Source: BACL27 sp947488385 (GTDB lineage Bacteria; Actinomycetota; Acidimicrobiia; Acidimicrobiales; Ilumatobacteraceae). From it: a stretch of DNA of 64,000 nucleotides. The notes beneath the pieces were generated by a model that made no database searches, had not been told where the DNA came from, and was given only the letters and a program-made list of their open reading frames with translations. The translations under genes were made by a program, and so were the position numbers. Shown one piece after another: positions 35,249 to 44,575 of the stretch. The stretch lies in contig CAXNMJ010000003.1 in NCBI GenBank assembly GCA_964203655.1, positions 156,719 to 220,718 on the forward strand. The letters run 5' to 3'. Each line of letters begins with the position of its first letter. The stretch's first letter is position 1.

Positions 35249-37428
35249 TGTCAATGCAAAACACCGAGAGCGTGCCAAAGCGGCTAGTTGCTCTCGGAAT
35301 TGTGGCGCTCGTTTTGTTTGGTGCCCTTGGTACAAGAATGTGGTTTTTGCAGGCTGTGGGTTCTCGCGACGTCGAAGAAGTTATTGGCAAGGTGCGCACG
35401 CGAACAATCAAACTCTTGCCAGAGCGTGGCAGAATTTTCGATTCAGCCGGTCGTGTCATGGCCGACAACAAGCGAACTCTAGTAGTGACGATTGATCGCG
35501 ATGTTGTTCGCAAGCCTGCCGAGCGCCTCGCATTGGCGCAACGTTTGTCTGGTCCGTTGAATGTGCCCGTAGAAACTCTGCTGGTGCGAATGCAAGATGA
35601 GCGCTACGGTCCGTTCGAATCGATTCCGCTGCGTGAAGATGTTTCTGAAGAGGCTGCGCTGTTTTTAATGGAGCGGGTTGAAGATTATCCGGGCATCTTT
35701 GTGCGTGAAGAGTGGCGTAGAAACTATCCATATGGTGCGCTCGGGGGACATGTGCTGGGGTACTTGGGCGCGATTTTGAAGGGCAACTTGGCGTATTACA
35801 AATCTGTTGGGTATGACCCGAATGAACGCGTGGGTCAATACGGCGTCGAGGAGACCTACGAGACAGCTTTACGCGGCGAGCCTGGATTCGTTCGATATGA
35901 AGTTGACGCGGTTGGCAATATTTTGCGACTGATTGAACGTGTTGAACCAATCGCCGGCAATGACCTGCAACTTTCAATTGACTTGAAGGTTCAACAATTT
36001 GCCGAACAGGCGCTTGAAACCCAGTTGCTTGTGCGTCGTCGGATTGAAGCGGGTCAAGTAAAACTTCCCGACGGAACTTTGGACCCTCAATACGCCGAGG
36101 TGAACTATTACAAGGCCCCTGCCGGTTCGGTAGTTGTGATGAATCACAACTCGGGTCGCGTTGTCGCCATGGCGTCGTATCCGCGTTTTGACATTCGTTG
36201 GTTCGGTGGAGGACTGCCGAAAGACAAGTTTTCACAGTTGTTTCCACAAACCGACGACCCTGACTTGTCGATTCTTGTAAACCGCTCGATCTCGGGCCGT
36301 TACAACGTGGGCTCGTCGTTCAAGCCGCTCGTCGCGTATGCCGCTTTGAATACCGGCCAACTTCCGGAAGGTGCGAAATATACGTTTGACGATCGAGGCA
36401 CTTATAAGTTGCAGAGCATCCCCGACGACAGATGTCAGCAAGGTGTGAAGTGTGTTTTCAGAAACTCAATTTGTCGAGCCACAGGTGCGCCTTGTCGATA
36501 TGGTGCCGTCGATGTTGAAGCGGCCCTTGCAGTTTCGAGCGATACTTTTTTCTACAAAATCGGCGAGCAGATTTTGACGGAGCGAGGTTATGCACCCGTT
36601 CTCGAAAATGAAGTTCGGCAATTCGGGTTGGGGTCACCAACAAATATCGACTTGCCATACGAATATGCAGGCACGATTCCAAGCAAAGAATTGAAAAAAC
36701 GTCTCGCCGACATCGGTGCAATTTCGCAAGAGTCGGGGAAGGCTTATTACGTAGGCGATCAAGTTTTGTTTTCAATTGGTCAAGGTCTGCTGTCCGTGAC
36801 TCCGATTCAGATGGCTCAGGCGTATTCGGCGATTGCTAACGGTGGGCGAATTTATGAACCGCGTGTTGCTGTTGCACTTTTGGCGCCCGGAACTTTAGAC
36901 GCGCGACCTGGTTTTGTCGACTTCGGCACGACTGAAGTTGTCAAGCGATTGGTTTCAATCAAGCCGTCACGACGCATAAATATGACAACTGCAATTCGCG
37001 AACCAATCGTCAAAGGAATGGCGCGAGTAATAACCGGACCTGGTGTTAATTTTGACTACTACCACAAGACAACCGGTGAAAATATTTTCAGAGGATACGA
37101 CTATGCGAAATTGCCAATCGCCGGGAAGACCGGTACAGCACAAGGATTAAACAACTTGCCGTGGAACGACTCGTCGGCTTTTGGTGCTTTTAGTTTGGAT
37201 AGTTCTCAGCCATATACGGCTTTTGCCTATTTAGAAAAGGCCGGCTACGGATCTCAAGCGGCAGCACCAGTGGTTAAGTGCATTTTCTCGGCGTTGGCTG
37301 GCAACTATCGCTACGACGAAGTTCTTCCAGCAGATCCGCTTGATAAAGCAAGTTTTGATGTTGCGCCGGCAACTTCACTGCGCAACCCTCTTTGCTTGGT
37401 GGGCGGTTCGTCGGATGTTCGTGAGTAG
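35248..37428 (+). CDS. mrdA: Penicillin-binding protein 2 (peptidoglycan transpeptidase)
   Basis: 726 aa. An N-terminal membrane anchor and PBP dimerisation domain are followed by the transpeptidase domain, with the active-site SSFK in GSSFKPLVAY, SSD in the SxN position and KTGTAQ. ERGRIFDSAG and the catalytic fold match class B PBPs of rod complexes. A Cys-containing loop (CQQGVKCVFRNSICRATGAPC) lies after the SxxK motif and could be disulphide-bonded outside the cell. The start overlaps the mreD stop. Confidence 0.94.
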   Translation: MSMQNTESVPKRLVALGIVALVLFGALGTRMWFLQAVGSRDVEEVIGKVRTRTIKLLPERGRIFDSAGRVMADNKRTLVVTIDRDVVRKPAERLALAQRLSGPLNVPVETLLVRMQDERYGPFESIPLREDVSEEAALFLMERVEDYPGIFVREEWRRNYPYGALGGHVLGYLGAILKGNLAYYKSVGYDPNERVGQYGVEETYETALRGEPGFVRYEVDAVGNILRLIERVEPIAGNDLQLSIDLKVQQFAEQALETQLLVRRRIEAGQVKLPDGTLDPQYAEVNYYKAPAGSVVVMNHNSGRVVAMASYPRFDIRWFGGGLPKDKFSQLFPQTDDPDLSILVNRSISGRYNVGSSFKPLVAYAALNTGQLPEGAKYTFDDRGTYKLQSIPDDRCQQGVKCVFRNSICRATGAPCRYGAVDVEAALAVSSDTFFYKIGEQILTERGYAPVLENEVRQFGLGSPTNIDLPYEYAGTIPSKELKKRLADIGAISQESGKAYYVGDQVLFSIGQGLLSVTPIQMAQAYSAIANGGRIYEPRVAVALLAPGTLDARPGFVDFGTTEVVKRLVSIKPSRRINMTTAIREPIVKGMARVITGPGVNFDYYHKTTGENIFRGYDYAKLPIAGKTGTAQGLNNLPWNDSSAFGAFSLDSSQPYTAFAYLEKAGYGSQAAAPVVKCIFSALAGNYRYDEVLPADPLDKASFDVAPATSLRNPLCLVGGSSDVRE

Positions 37429-37430
37429 TC

Positions 37431-38600
37431 GTGGCTAAATTTCTGCCAAAGATTGCCCTGCCGAAGTGGATGGGCACAAGTTACGACCTTGTCTCGGTGT
37501 GGCGCAACGTTGACGTTGTGTTGCTGATCGCGGTTATTTTGCAGAGCGTTATTGGTGCTCTCACTGTTTATTCAGCAACTCGACAGCGACTGATTAACCA
37601 AGGGTTTGATCAATACGTATATGTTCAACGTCAAGTTTTGTTCCTAATTGTTGGGGCAGTAATCACAGTCATCGTCATGGCTGTTGGACACGACTGGATT
37701 CGTGAACGCGCAGTCTTTTGGTTCATCAGCACAAGTTTGTTGTTGGTTTTGGTGCTCGTCTACGGTGCGGTAACTCGTGGCGCGCGATTGGCATTTGACT
37801 TAGGCCCAATTTCTCTGCAGCCGGCCGAGTTGATGAAGGTTGCAGTGTTGATTCTGATAGCCGCATATACGGCCGACGCCGCATACGACAAAATTGATTA
37901 TCACCAGTTTTCTGTTTCGCTTTTGATTCTTGGTTTTCCAGTGCTTCTAATTTTGTTGCAGCCCGACCTTGGATCGGCAACTGTTTTAGTCGCAGGTGTA
38001 GCTGGTGTTTTGTTGATGGCGGGGGCGAAGCGGAGATACATCGCTTTGATTTCGGGGCTAACAATTGTTTCGGCGGTTGCTGTTGCGCTGGCTGGTGTCG
38101 TAGATCGATATCAGTTGCGTCGAATTGACGCGTTCTTAAATCAAGACTCAACCGAAAAAGATTTGCAACAAATCGTATTGCAAGTGCGTTTCGCCAAGCG
38201 AGCAGTCGCAAGTGGAGGATTCTTTGGTAAAGGGTTTTTGCAAGGGCCACTAACTAACGGCGCGTTCATTCCAGTTCAATTCAGCGACTTTCCGTTCTCG
38301 GCGATCGGTGAGCAATTCGGAATGATCGGTGGGTTTGTTGTTTTGGCAATCTTCGGTGTGATCTTGTGGAGATTATGGATGATTTCGCGTCTCGCTCGCA
38401 CACGATTTGACCAGTTGTTGATCTCCGGAGTCTTTTCACTGATGTTGTTTCAGATCTTTCAAAATATCGGCATGACACTCGGCCTTACGCCCGTGAGTGG
38501 TCTGCCATTGCCGTTCATTTCCTACGGGGGCTCGCACCTTGTTTCAAGTGCGATGCTGGTCGGTCTGGCGCAGAGTATCTATATGCGTCGTTTGCGCTAG
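37431..38600 (+). CDS. rodA: Peptidoglycan glycosyltransferase RodA (SEDS family)
   Basis: 389 aa from GTG, about ten membrane helices. LQPAELMKVAVLILIAAY and LLQPDLGSATVLV are SEDS signatures, and the C-terminal GLPLPFISYGGSHLVSSAM is highly conserved. It polymerises lipid II together with the preceding PBP2. Confidence 0.95.
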   Translation: MAKFLPKIALPKWMGTSYDLVSVWRNVDVVLLIAVILQSVIGALTVYSATRQRLINQGFDQYVYVQRQVLFLIVGAVITVIVMAVGHDWIRERAVFWFISTSLLLVLVLVYGAVTRGARLAFDLGPISLQPAELMKVAVLILIAAYTADAAYDKIDYHQFSVSLLILGFPVLLILLQPDLGSATVLVAGVAGVLLMAGAKRRYIALISGLTIVSAVAVALAGVVDRYQLRRIDAFLNQDSTEKDLQQIVLQVRFAKRAVASGGFFGKGFLQGPLTNGAFIPVQFSDFPFSAIGEQFGMIGGFVVLAIFGVILWRLWMISRLARTRFDQLLISGVFSLMLFQIFQNIGMTLGLTPVSGLPLPFISYGGSHLVSSAMLVGLAQSIYMRRLR

Positions 38601-38835
38601 TCGCGGGCACGCTCGCATTTTTGCTCGGGTCGCCGTAGTTCGTTGACGGCATTTGGCCCTCAAGAATGTCCGTGTTTGAGTCATAAACACGAGGTAACCT
38701 GAACGTACGGAGCGCAAGCTCCAAACATTCGATTTTCGCGAAGTCAGTGCGCTCAGTCTCCTGAGTTAGCGCCTAACCGCGATTGACGAACTTGTGTTTC
38801 TCAGTTCGTTTTAAAGGTTTAGAAGGATTAGTGCA
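38601..38835 (+). promoter_or_regulatory. Structured leader of the RNase E/G gene
   Basis: 235 bp with no gene. Three hairpins are readable: CGTGTTT/AAACACG (38671-38677 with 38685-38691); GGAGC-GCAA-GCTCC (38709-38722), with a GNRA-type tetraloop; and CTCAG-TCTC-CTGAG (38752-38765). An A/G-rich ribosome site (AGAAGGATT) precedes ATG 38836. Long structured 5' UTRs that let RNase E cleave its own mRNA are known in enterobacteria; the same logic is inferred here. Confidence 0.45.
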
Positions 38836-40479
38836 ATGAGTTCCCCAGAGTTACCAGAGCATCCACGTGAAGGCCGTTTGGTCTCACCCCAAGCAGCTGA
38901 TGCCGCACTTGTGCGCAAGCCCCAAATTGGTGACACGCGTCCTGCTCCAGTCAATGTTGCACCAGTGACCCCTGGCGGTGACTCGGCCGATACAACTGGC
39001 GAGTCTCGAAGCGGCGCGAAAAAATCTGAGAAAAATGACCAAAACGAGAAATCGGGTCGGGGTGGCCGAAATCGCCGAGGTGGCCGAAATCGTCGTCGAC
39101 GCGGCGAGCGATCAGAACGCGATGGTTCACGTGCCGCTAAGTCTTCAATCGCCGAAACCGACGCCGAACTTATTGAGCGCCGTCGGGGCAAAGAACGCAA
39201 TGGCCGTCCATTAGGGCGATACATGATGTGCGTGCAAGTACGCAAAGACTTCACGCAGGTCGCAATGCTTGAAGGTCGCAGCTTGATTGAGCATTACGTC
39301 AGTCGACCTGCAGACGACGCAGATCAGATTCACGGCAACATTTATCTTGGTCGAGTTCAAAACGTTCTGCCCGGCATGGAAGCAGCATTCGTAGATATCG
39401 GCACGCCAAAGAACGCGGTTCTTTATCGCGGCGACGTGCAGTTCGATAAAGAAGATGTCGTCGAGCAGGGTCCTGAACCTCGCATCGAACATGTTTTGCA
39501 AGCACGACAGTTGATTTTGTGTCAGGTTACGAAAAACCCGATCGGCGCAAAGGGTGGTCGATTGACCCAAGAAGTGTCTTTGCCTGGACGATTTGTTGTG
39601 TTGATACCTGATTCGCGAACTTACGGAATTTCAAAGCGATTACCAGAAGACGAGCGCCGTCGTTTGCGCACGATTTTGGATCGCGTCAAGCCAGAAGAGC
39701 ACGGCATCATTGTGCGAACTGCCGCCGAAAACGCAACTGAGCATGAATTGCAGACAGACATGTCGCGATTGCTCGAGTTGTGGGAAGACATCAAAGAGCG
39801 ATCAAAGAAGGCGAGTGGACCAACTTTGTTGTATCGCGAACCTTCGTTGGCGGTACGCGTAATTCGCGAAGAGTTCAGCAGCGACTATCGCGGCATCATC
39901 ATCGACGATCCAGAACTGTTTGAAGAAGTGCAGCAATACATTGGCGACTTCAACCCCGAGTTCTTAGATCGAGTTGAGTTTCACGACACAGCCGTCGAAG
40001 GTCTTTCGCTATTCGAAAAACAGCACGTTCACGAACAGATTCACAAGGCATTGGATATCAAAGTCTGGTTGCCTTCAGGTGGGTCGCTCGTGATTGAACA
40101 CACAGAAGCGCTGACCGTCATCGACGTCAACACGGGCAAGAACATCGGCAAGACGAGCCTTGAAGAAACCGTGTTCACCAACAACCTTGAAGCCGCCGAC
40201 GAAATTGCCCGCCAATTGCGACTGCGCGACATCGGTGGCATCATCGTGATCGACTTCATCGACATGGAGATTCGCGAAAATCGCCGCAAAGTACTTGAGC
40301 GTTTCAAAGATGCGCTGTCGCGTGACAAGACACGCACGCAAGTGTTCGAGATTTCAGAACTAGGCCTCGTTGAGATGACCCGTAAGCGCATCGGCGAAGG
40401 CCTGTTGACAAATTTTGCCGATACCTGCCCGACTTGTGAAGGCCGAGGGATCATGGTCGATCACTCGATGCTTGACTAG
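38836..40479 (+). CDS. rng: Ribonuclease E/G
   Basis: 547 aa. A disordered, Arg/Gly-rich N-terminal extension (about residues 60-100, GRGGRNRRGGRNRRRRGER) precedes the S1 domain (GNIYLGRVQNVLPGMEAAFVDIG) and the DNase-I-like catalytic core with metal-binding Asp in LTVIDVNTGKN and VIDFIDMEI. The C-terminus has the zinc-link CPTCEGRG. It processes rRNA and decays mRNA. The basic extension placed before rather than after the core is typical of actinobacterial enzymes. Confidence 0.94.
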   Translation: MSSPELPEHPREGRLVSPQAADAALVRKPQIGDTRPAPVNVAPVTPGGDSADTTGESRSGAKKSEKNDQNEKSGRGGRNRRGGRNRRRRGERSERDGSRAAKSSIAETDAELIERRRGKERNGRPLGRYMMCVQVRKDFTQVAMLEGRSLIEHYVSRPADDADQIHGNIYLGRVQNVLPGMEAAFVDIGTPKNAVLYRGDVQFDKEDVVEQGPEPRIEHVLQARQLILCQVTKNPIGAKGGRLTQEVSLPGRFVVLIPDSRTYGISKRLPEDERRRLRTILDRVKPEEHGIIVRTAAENATEHELQTDMSRLLELWEDIKERSKKASGPTLLYREPSLAVRVIREEFSSDYRGIIIDDPELFEEVQQYIGDFNPEFLDRVEFHDTAVEGLSLFEKQHVHEQIHKALDIKVWLPSGGSLVIEHTEALTVIDVNTGKNIGKTSLEETVFTNNLEAADEIARQLRLRDIGGIIVIDFIDMEIRENRRKVLERFKDALSRDKTRTQVFEISELGLVEMTRKRIGEGLLTNFADTCPTCEGRGIMVDHSMLD

Positions 40480-40486
40480 GGCGCGA

Positions 40487-40504
40487 GTTTTTACGGGCAA
40501 AAAC
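40487..40504 (+). terminator. A/T hairpin between RNase E/G and rplU
   Basis: GTTTTT-ACGGGC-AAAAAC, a 6-bp stem starting 8 nt after the RNase E/G stop. It may be a weak terminator or part of an L21 leader. Confidence 0.3.
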
Positions 40505-40557
40505 GGCAGATTTATCCAACTCAATTGTCAAACTCACAGATAGGATCTGTCTTCAAT

Positions 40558-40869
40558 ATGTACGCAATTATTGCTTCCGGTGGAAAACAAGAAAAGGTCG
40601 CCAAAGGCCAACAAGTTCAAGTTGAACTGTTGGGTGCCGCGACGGGCAGTGAAGTTTCTTTCACTCCAGTGATGCTTGTCGACGGTGAGACGGTTCTTGC
40701 GACCCCGTCACAACTTGCCAAGGCTTCGGTCAAGGGCAAGATTTTGGGCGAAGTTGCCGGCGAAAAAATTGATGGCTTTATGTATAAGCGACGCACCAAC
40801 CAGCGCCGTCGTTTCGGACACCGCCAGCGCTATAGCCTCGTTGAGATTACTTCGATAGCGAAAGGCTGA
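40558..40869 (+). CDS. rplU: 50S ribosomal protein L21
   Basis: 103 aa. MYAIIASGGKQEKVAKGQ and the C-terminal YKRRTNQRRRFGHRQRYSLVEI are diagnostic. ATG 40558 is preferred to an in-frame upstream start at 40525 because L21 proteins begin MYAII. A TAGGAT box (40541-40546) lies 11 nt upstream of the ATG. rpmA follows after 3 nt. Confidence 0.96.
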   Translation: MYAIIASGGKQEKVAKGQQVQVELLGAATGSEVSFTPVMLVDGETVLATPSQLAKASVKGKILGEVAGEKIDGFMYKRRTNQRRRFGHRQRYSLVEITSIAKG

Positions 40870-40872
40870 TTC

Positions 40873-41130
40873 ATGTCAAAGACCAAGGGTGGCGGTTCTA
40901 CAAGGAACGGCAGAGATTCAAATGCGCAACGTCTCGGCGTAAAAGTTTTCGACAGCACATTGGTCAATGCCGGAACGATCTTGATTCGTCAGCGTGGCAC
41001 CAAAGTGCACCCTGGCAAAAATGTTGGCAAGGGTAGCGACGACACATTGTTCGCACTTGTAAACGGCAACGTGAAGTTTGCCGAGCGTCGCGGCCGCAAG
41101 GTCATTGACGTAAATCCAGCGTCGAACTAG
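40873..41130 (+). CDS. rpmA: 50S ribosomal protein L27
   Basis: 85 aa. KGGGSTRNGRDSNAQRLGVK is the invariant N-terminal block and GTKVHPGKNVGKGSDDTLFAL follows. The N-terminus is MSKTKGG instead of the common MAHKKGG. Confidence 0.97.
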   Translation: MSKTKGGGSTRNGRDSNAQRLGVKVFDSTLVNAGTILIRQRGTKVHPGKNVGKGSDDTLFALVNGNVKFAERRGRKVIDVNPASN

Positions 41131-41136
41131 TTCGTT

Positions 41137-42063
41137 TTAAGCGGCGAATGCTGCGCGCAACATTTCGATAAATTTTTCGCGGTCCGCGCGCAATACAACT
41201 CGGCAGTTTTTGCGGTTATTGATTATCTCGAGGTGATCGACAAGGGTTTGACCGCGAGTGTCGCCATGGCCGAGATTGACGCGCACATGCTTTTGAACCT
41301 CAGAGGTGACGATGCTCGAGTCAAGGGCGACAGCCATGGCGATTGGGTCGGGTAAGTCGAAGCCGTCGAGTTTTGTTTCTGTGCGACAGAACTCTCGTAC
41401 TTGTCGCTGAATCGACATGGCAAAGTTGCCGAGATCGCTAAGTTTGCTGAGTTGATTCGCTGACTCGTCAGAGATGACTGCGTCGGCCACTGAGACATCC
41501 CAGCCGACCATTTCGAGAGGCAAATCTGAGTCAAATACGATTCGTGCCGCTTCAGGATCGGCCCAAACATTGAACTCAGATGCGACTGTGACGTTGCCAG
41601 GCAACACACCCGTACCGCCCATGATCACGCAGCGTCGCACATGCTTGGCGAACTCTGGTTCAATCGACAAAGCGAGCGCGATATTTGTCAGAGGCCCAAG
41701 TGTGACGAGGTCGATCTCGCGAGGCGAATTGCGAAATGTCTTTAGCATCTCGCGGATGGCGTCGTGTGAAGTTGGCGTTCTTCCGTTGAGTTTGAGCCCG
41801 ATGTCGCCCATGCCGTCTGTGCCGTGCACATTTTGTGCTGACGAGAATTTGCGAACAAGTGGATGATGTGCGCCAACGTGAACCGGTGTTTTCGCCCCGC
41901 ACATTTCGAGTGTGTACAAAGCAGCCTGCACGCCCAGTTCAATTGGCACGTTGCCTGCCACGATTGAGATACCGAGCACGTTTGTTGTCTTGCTCTTCAA
42001 CGCCAAAATCAAAGCCACCGCATCATCTGACGCCGTGTCAGTATCAATCCACATTTTCTGCAT
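41137..42063 (-). CDS. Inosine-uridine-preferring nucleoside hydrolase
   Basis: 308 aa. The calcium-binding Asp cluster is present as WIDTDTASDDAVALILAL at the N-terminus. GPLTNIALAL and VIMGGTG match the IUNH family, which releases ribose and a base in salvage. The substrate specificity is not readable. It is preceded by the dGTPase gene on the same strand, giving a two-gene nucleotide-salvage unit. Confidence 0.9.
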   Translation of the reverse strand: MQKMWIDTDTASDDAVALILALKSKTTNVLGISIVAGNVPIELGVQAALYTLEMCGAKTPVHVGAHHPLVRKFSSAQNVHGTDGMGDIGLKLNGRTPTSHDAIREMLKTFRNSPREIDLVTLGPLTNIALALSIEPEFAKHVRRCVIMGGTGVLPGNVTVASEFNVWADPEAARIVFDSDLPLEMVGWDVSVADAVISDESANQLSKLSDLGNFAMSIQRQVREFCRTETKLDGFDLPDPIAMAVALDSSIVTSEVQKHVRVNLGHGDTRGQTLVDHLEIINNRKNCRVVLRADREKFIEMLRAAFAA

Positions 42064-42068
42064 GCTGT

Positions 42069-43232
42069 TTATGTGCCGATGCCTTGGGGGAGTTGTGATT
42101 CGGGCCAGTTGAGAAGCGACATTGCTTGACGGCAGGCAAATCGATCTGTCATGCCACCAACATAGGTGACGGCCAGTTTCGTTGCCTCGGCACTATTCGG
42201 GTCGAACAACTCTCTTTCGCCTGGCGCATACATCAACTTTGGATTCGCAACGTAGTGCTCAACAAGAGCGCGCAACAAACTTATTACCGATTCGGCCTGA
42301 GCGCGCGACTCGCGACGCATATAAATATTTTCGTAATTAAATTTGCGAAACACGGCGAGCGCATCTGCGCATTGGCTAGTCATTGCGATGCGACCAGTCG
42401 TGGCAGTTGCGTTAATCATTGCGCTGATAAACGCTCGTAGTTGATCGTCGCGACGTGTGCCGCAAACAACACGCACTTGCTCGGGCAACGCATCGATTGT
42501 GACCACACCAGCAGCAACCGCGTCTTCAAAGTCGTGACAGACATATGCGATGCGATCTGCCCACGAAACAATTTCGCCTTCGGGTGTTTTTGGCGCAGGT
42601 CGCGACCACGAGTGATTACGAATACCGTCAAGAGTTTCAACACACAAATTAAGCGGCACGAGCGTGACGTCGGCGCCCCAAGTTGCATGGTCGTAACCAC
42701 CATCGACATATGGCGACAACGCATCTTCGCTGGCGTGACCACCAGGCCCGTGACCGCAATCGTGACCGAGCGCGATTGCCTCAGTCAGCGCAACATTCAC
42801 GCCGACCGCGCGTGCTACCGATGTTGCCACTTGGGCAACTTCAAGTGCATGAGTCAATCGCGTGCGTTGATGATCTTGAGGAAAAACAAAAACTTGTGTT
42901 TTGCCGGCCAATCTTCGAAACGAAGAAGCATGCAGGATGCGATCTCGGTCGCGCTCAAAGCATGTGCGAAATTTGTCGGGTTCTTCTTCGATTGCGCGGT
43001 TGCCCGCAGAGAAACTTCGAGTCGCCAGAACAGTTAAGTTGCGATCTTCGATCTCTTCACGTTTGCGACGATCAACTAGATCGCGCGTGCCCGTGCCGGC
43101 CCACGAGTCAACATGGGCAAGGCGAATCTCGCTACTTGCATCAACCGTGTGACCGTGCATCGTCTCAGCCCACGCCTCGGCGCGCGACTTCGTGGTCTCG
43201 CTTGAAGTGTCATTACTTAACTCATTAACCAT
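42069..43232 (-). CDS. dgt: Deoxyguanosinetriphosphate triphosphohydrolase-like protein
   Basis: 387 aa from ATG 43232 (MVNELSNDTS); an upstream in-frame start at 43250 would lie before the promoter. HD-domain metal ligands are in RTRLTHALEVAQV and HDCGHGPGGHASEDAL, with ILHASSFRRLAGKTQVF before them. It hydrolyses dNTPs to nucleoside and triphosphate. The nucleoside hydrolase gene follows after 5 nt. Confidence 0.92.
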   Translation of the reverse strand: MVNELSNDTSSETTKSRAEAWAETMHGHTVDASSEIRLAHVDSWAGTGTRDLVDRRKREEIEDRNLTVLATRSFSAGNRAIEEEPDKFRTCFERDRDRILHASSFRRLAGKTQVFVFPQDHQRTRLTHALEVAQVATSVARAVGVNVALTEAIALGHDCGHGPGGHASEDALSPYVDGGYDHATWGADVTLVPLNLCVETLDGIRNHSWSRPAPKTPEGEIVSWADRIAYVCHDFEDAVAAGVVTIDALPEQVRVVCGTRRDDQLRAFISAMINATATTGRIAMTSQCADALAVFRKFNYENIYMRRESRAQAESVISLLRALVEHYVANPKLMYAPGERELFDPNSAEATKLAVTYVGGMTDRFACRQAMSLLNWPESQLPQGIGT

Positions 43233-43239
43233 TGACACA

Positions 43240-43245
43240 ACCCTA
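43240..43245 (-). promoter_or_regulatory. Leaderless -10 box of dgt
   Basis: Minus-strand TAGGGT, seven bases, then ATG 43232. It supports that start over the longer frame. Confidence 0.5.
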
Positions 43246-43322
43246 GGCAAAGGGTGACCTCAGTTTGTCGCTTGTAGCCTTAAACAGCCTGCTTTCGCTA
43301 CGCAGACTCAAACAGGAGACCA

Positions 43323-44573
43323 ATGAGCGCCTTTGTTGACGAAGCCCAATTAAATGTTCGCGGAGGTGATGGCGGTAGTGGCTGCGTCAGTTTCCGTCGC
43401 GAGGGCCCTGTTGTTAACGGTGGACCAAACGGTGGCGATGGTGGCAACGGTGGCTCGGTGTGGCTTGAAGCCGATCGCAACGTGGCGAGTTTGTTGGCAT
43501 TTCGTGATCATCCGCACAGACGCGCGCAAGACGGCGTTTCAGGGATGGGAAAAGACTTGCATGGTCGCCGTGGCGAAGAGATGATCGTCAAAGTTCCAGA
43601 AGGCACAGTCATCAAAGATCTTTACACCGGTGACACGCTGGCCGATCTTGCAACTCATGGTTCGCGTTGGCTCGCGGCACAAGGCGGCGAGGGCGGTCGT
43701 GGCAACGCGCGCTTTTTGTCGAATCGTCGTCGCGCACCAAAGTTTGCCGAGCAAGGCGAACACGGTTTCGATCGTTGGTTGAAACTTGAGATGAAATTAA
43801 TGGCCGATGTTGCACTCGTCGGTTTTCCAAATGCGGGCAAGAGCACATTCATTAGTTCTGTTTCGGCGGCGAAACCAAAAATCGCCAATTATCCGTTCAC
43901 AACTCTTGAGCCACACTTGGGTGTCGTGCGATTGAACAACACGACCGAGTTCGTCATCGCCGACATTCCCGGAATTATCGAAGGTGCGAGTCAAGGCAAA
44001 GGTCTTGGCGATCAGTTCTTGCGCCACATCGAGCGCGCACGAGTGTTGTGCGTGTTGATTGATCTCGTGTCAATGGAAGAAATTCCACCAGCCGAACAAG
44101 AAGAAATTTTGTTGCGTGAATTAAAGGCCTATCAGCCAGAACTTTTAGATCGCCCACGGCTAGTTATAGCAACGAAAACAGATTCGGCCACACCTGAAGA
44201 TATTGCTGCGTTCAATGGGCCGAAAATTTCAGCCGTGACCGGCGATGGCGTACGTGATGTATTGAATAAGTTGGCCGAACTCGTGGCGCAGGCTCGCACA
44301 ACCGAACCAGCGCCGATTGGGCCTGTTACGTTTCGTCCTGAGCCACAAGGCACGCGAGTTGAGCGCATCGGCGGCAATGAGTTTCGTCTACATGGCCGTG
44401 ATATCGAGCGGTCAATTGCATTGAACGACATCACAAATGCTGACGCGCTGAACTACATCGACGATCGCATGTCACGACTTGGTATTCCACGATTGTTGGC
44501 GCGCGCAGGCGCAACTGAAGGTGCTGTTGTGTGGATCGGCACATTCTCGTTCGACTACACACCCGAGCAATAG
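43323..44573 (+). CDS. obgE: GTPase Obg/CgtA
   Basis: 416 aa. The glycine-rich Obg fold (NVRGGDGGSGCVSFRREG...) fills residues 1-160. The G1 motif GFPNAGKST is at 167-175, DIPGIIEGAS is G3 and ATKTD is G4. A C-terminal OCT domain follows. It acts in 50S assembly and stress signalling. CAGGAGACC is the ribosome site. The gene continues the rplU-rpmA-obgE-proB order, interrupted by the minus-strand dgt pair. Confidence 0.96.
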   Translation: MSAFVDEAQLNVRGGDGGSGCVSFRREGPVVNGGPNGGDGGNGGSVWLEADRNVASLLAFRDHPHRRAQDGVSGMGKDLHGRRGEEMIVKVPEGTVIKDLYTGDTLADLATHGSRWLAAQGGEGGRGNARFLSNRRRAPKFAEQGEHGFDRWLKLEMKLMADVALVGFPNAGKSTFISSVSAAKPKIANYPFTTLEPHLGVVRLNNTTEFVIADIPGIIEGASQGKGLGDQFLRHIERARVLCVLIDLVSMEEIPPAEQEEILLRELKAYQPELLDRPRLVIATKTDSATPEDIAAFNGPKISAVTGDGVRDVLNKLAELVAQARTTEPAPIGPVTFRPEPQGTRVERIGGNEFRLHGRDIERSIALNDITNADALNYIDDRMSRLGIPRLLARAGATEGAVVWIGTFSFDYTPEQ

Positions 44574-44575
44574 TC

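Noticed and set aside
35456..36247. Long minus-strand open frame of 263 codons
   Set aside because: Antisense to the PBP2 gene; Arg/Ser/Gln-rich shadow with no ribosome site.
41121..41140. Terminator at CGAACTAGTTCG followed by TTTT after rpmA
   Set aside because: The stem would be only 4 bp around CTAG; similar CTAG palindromes occur after other stop codons and look like chance.
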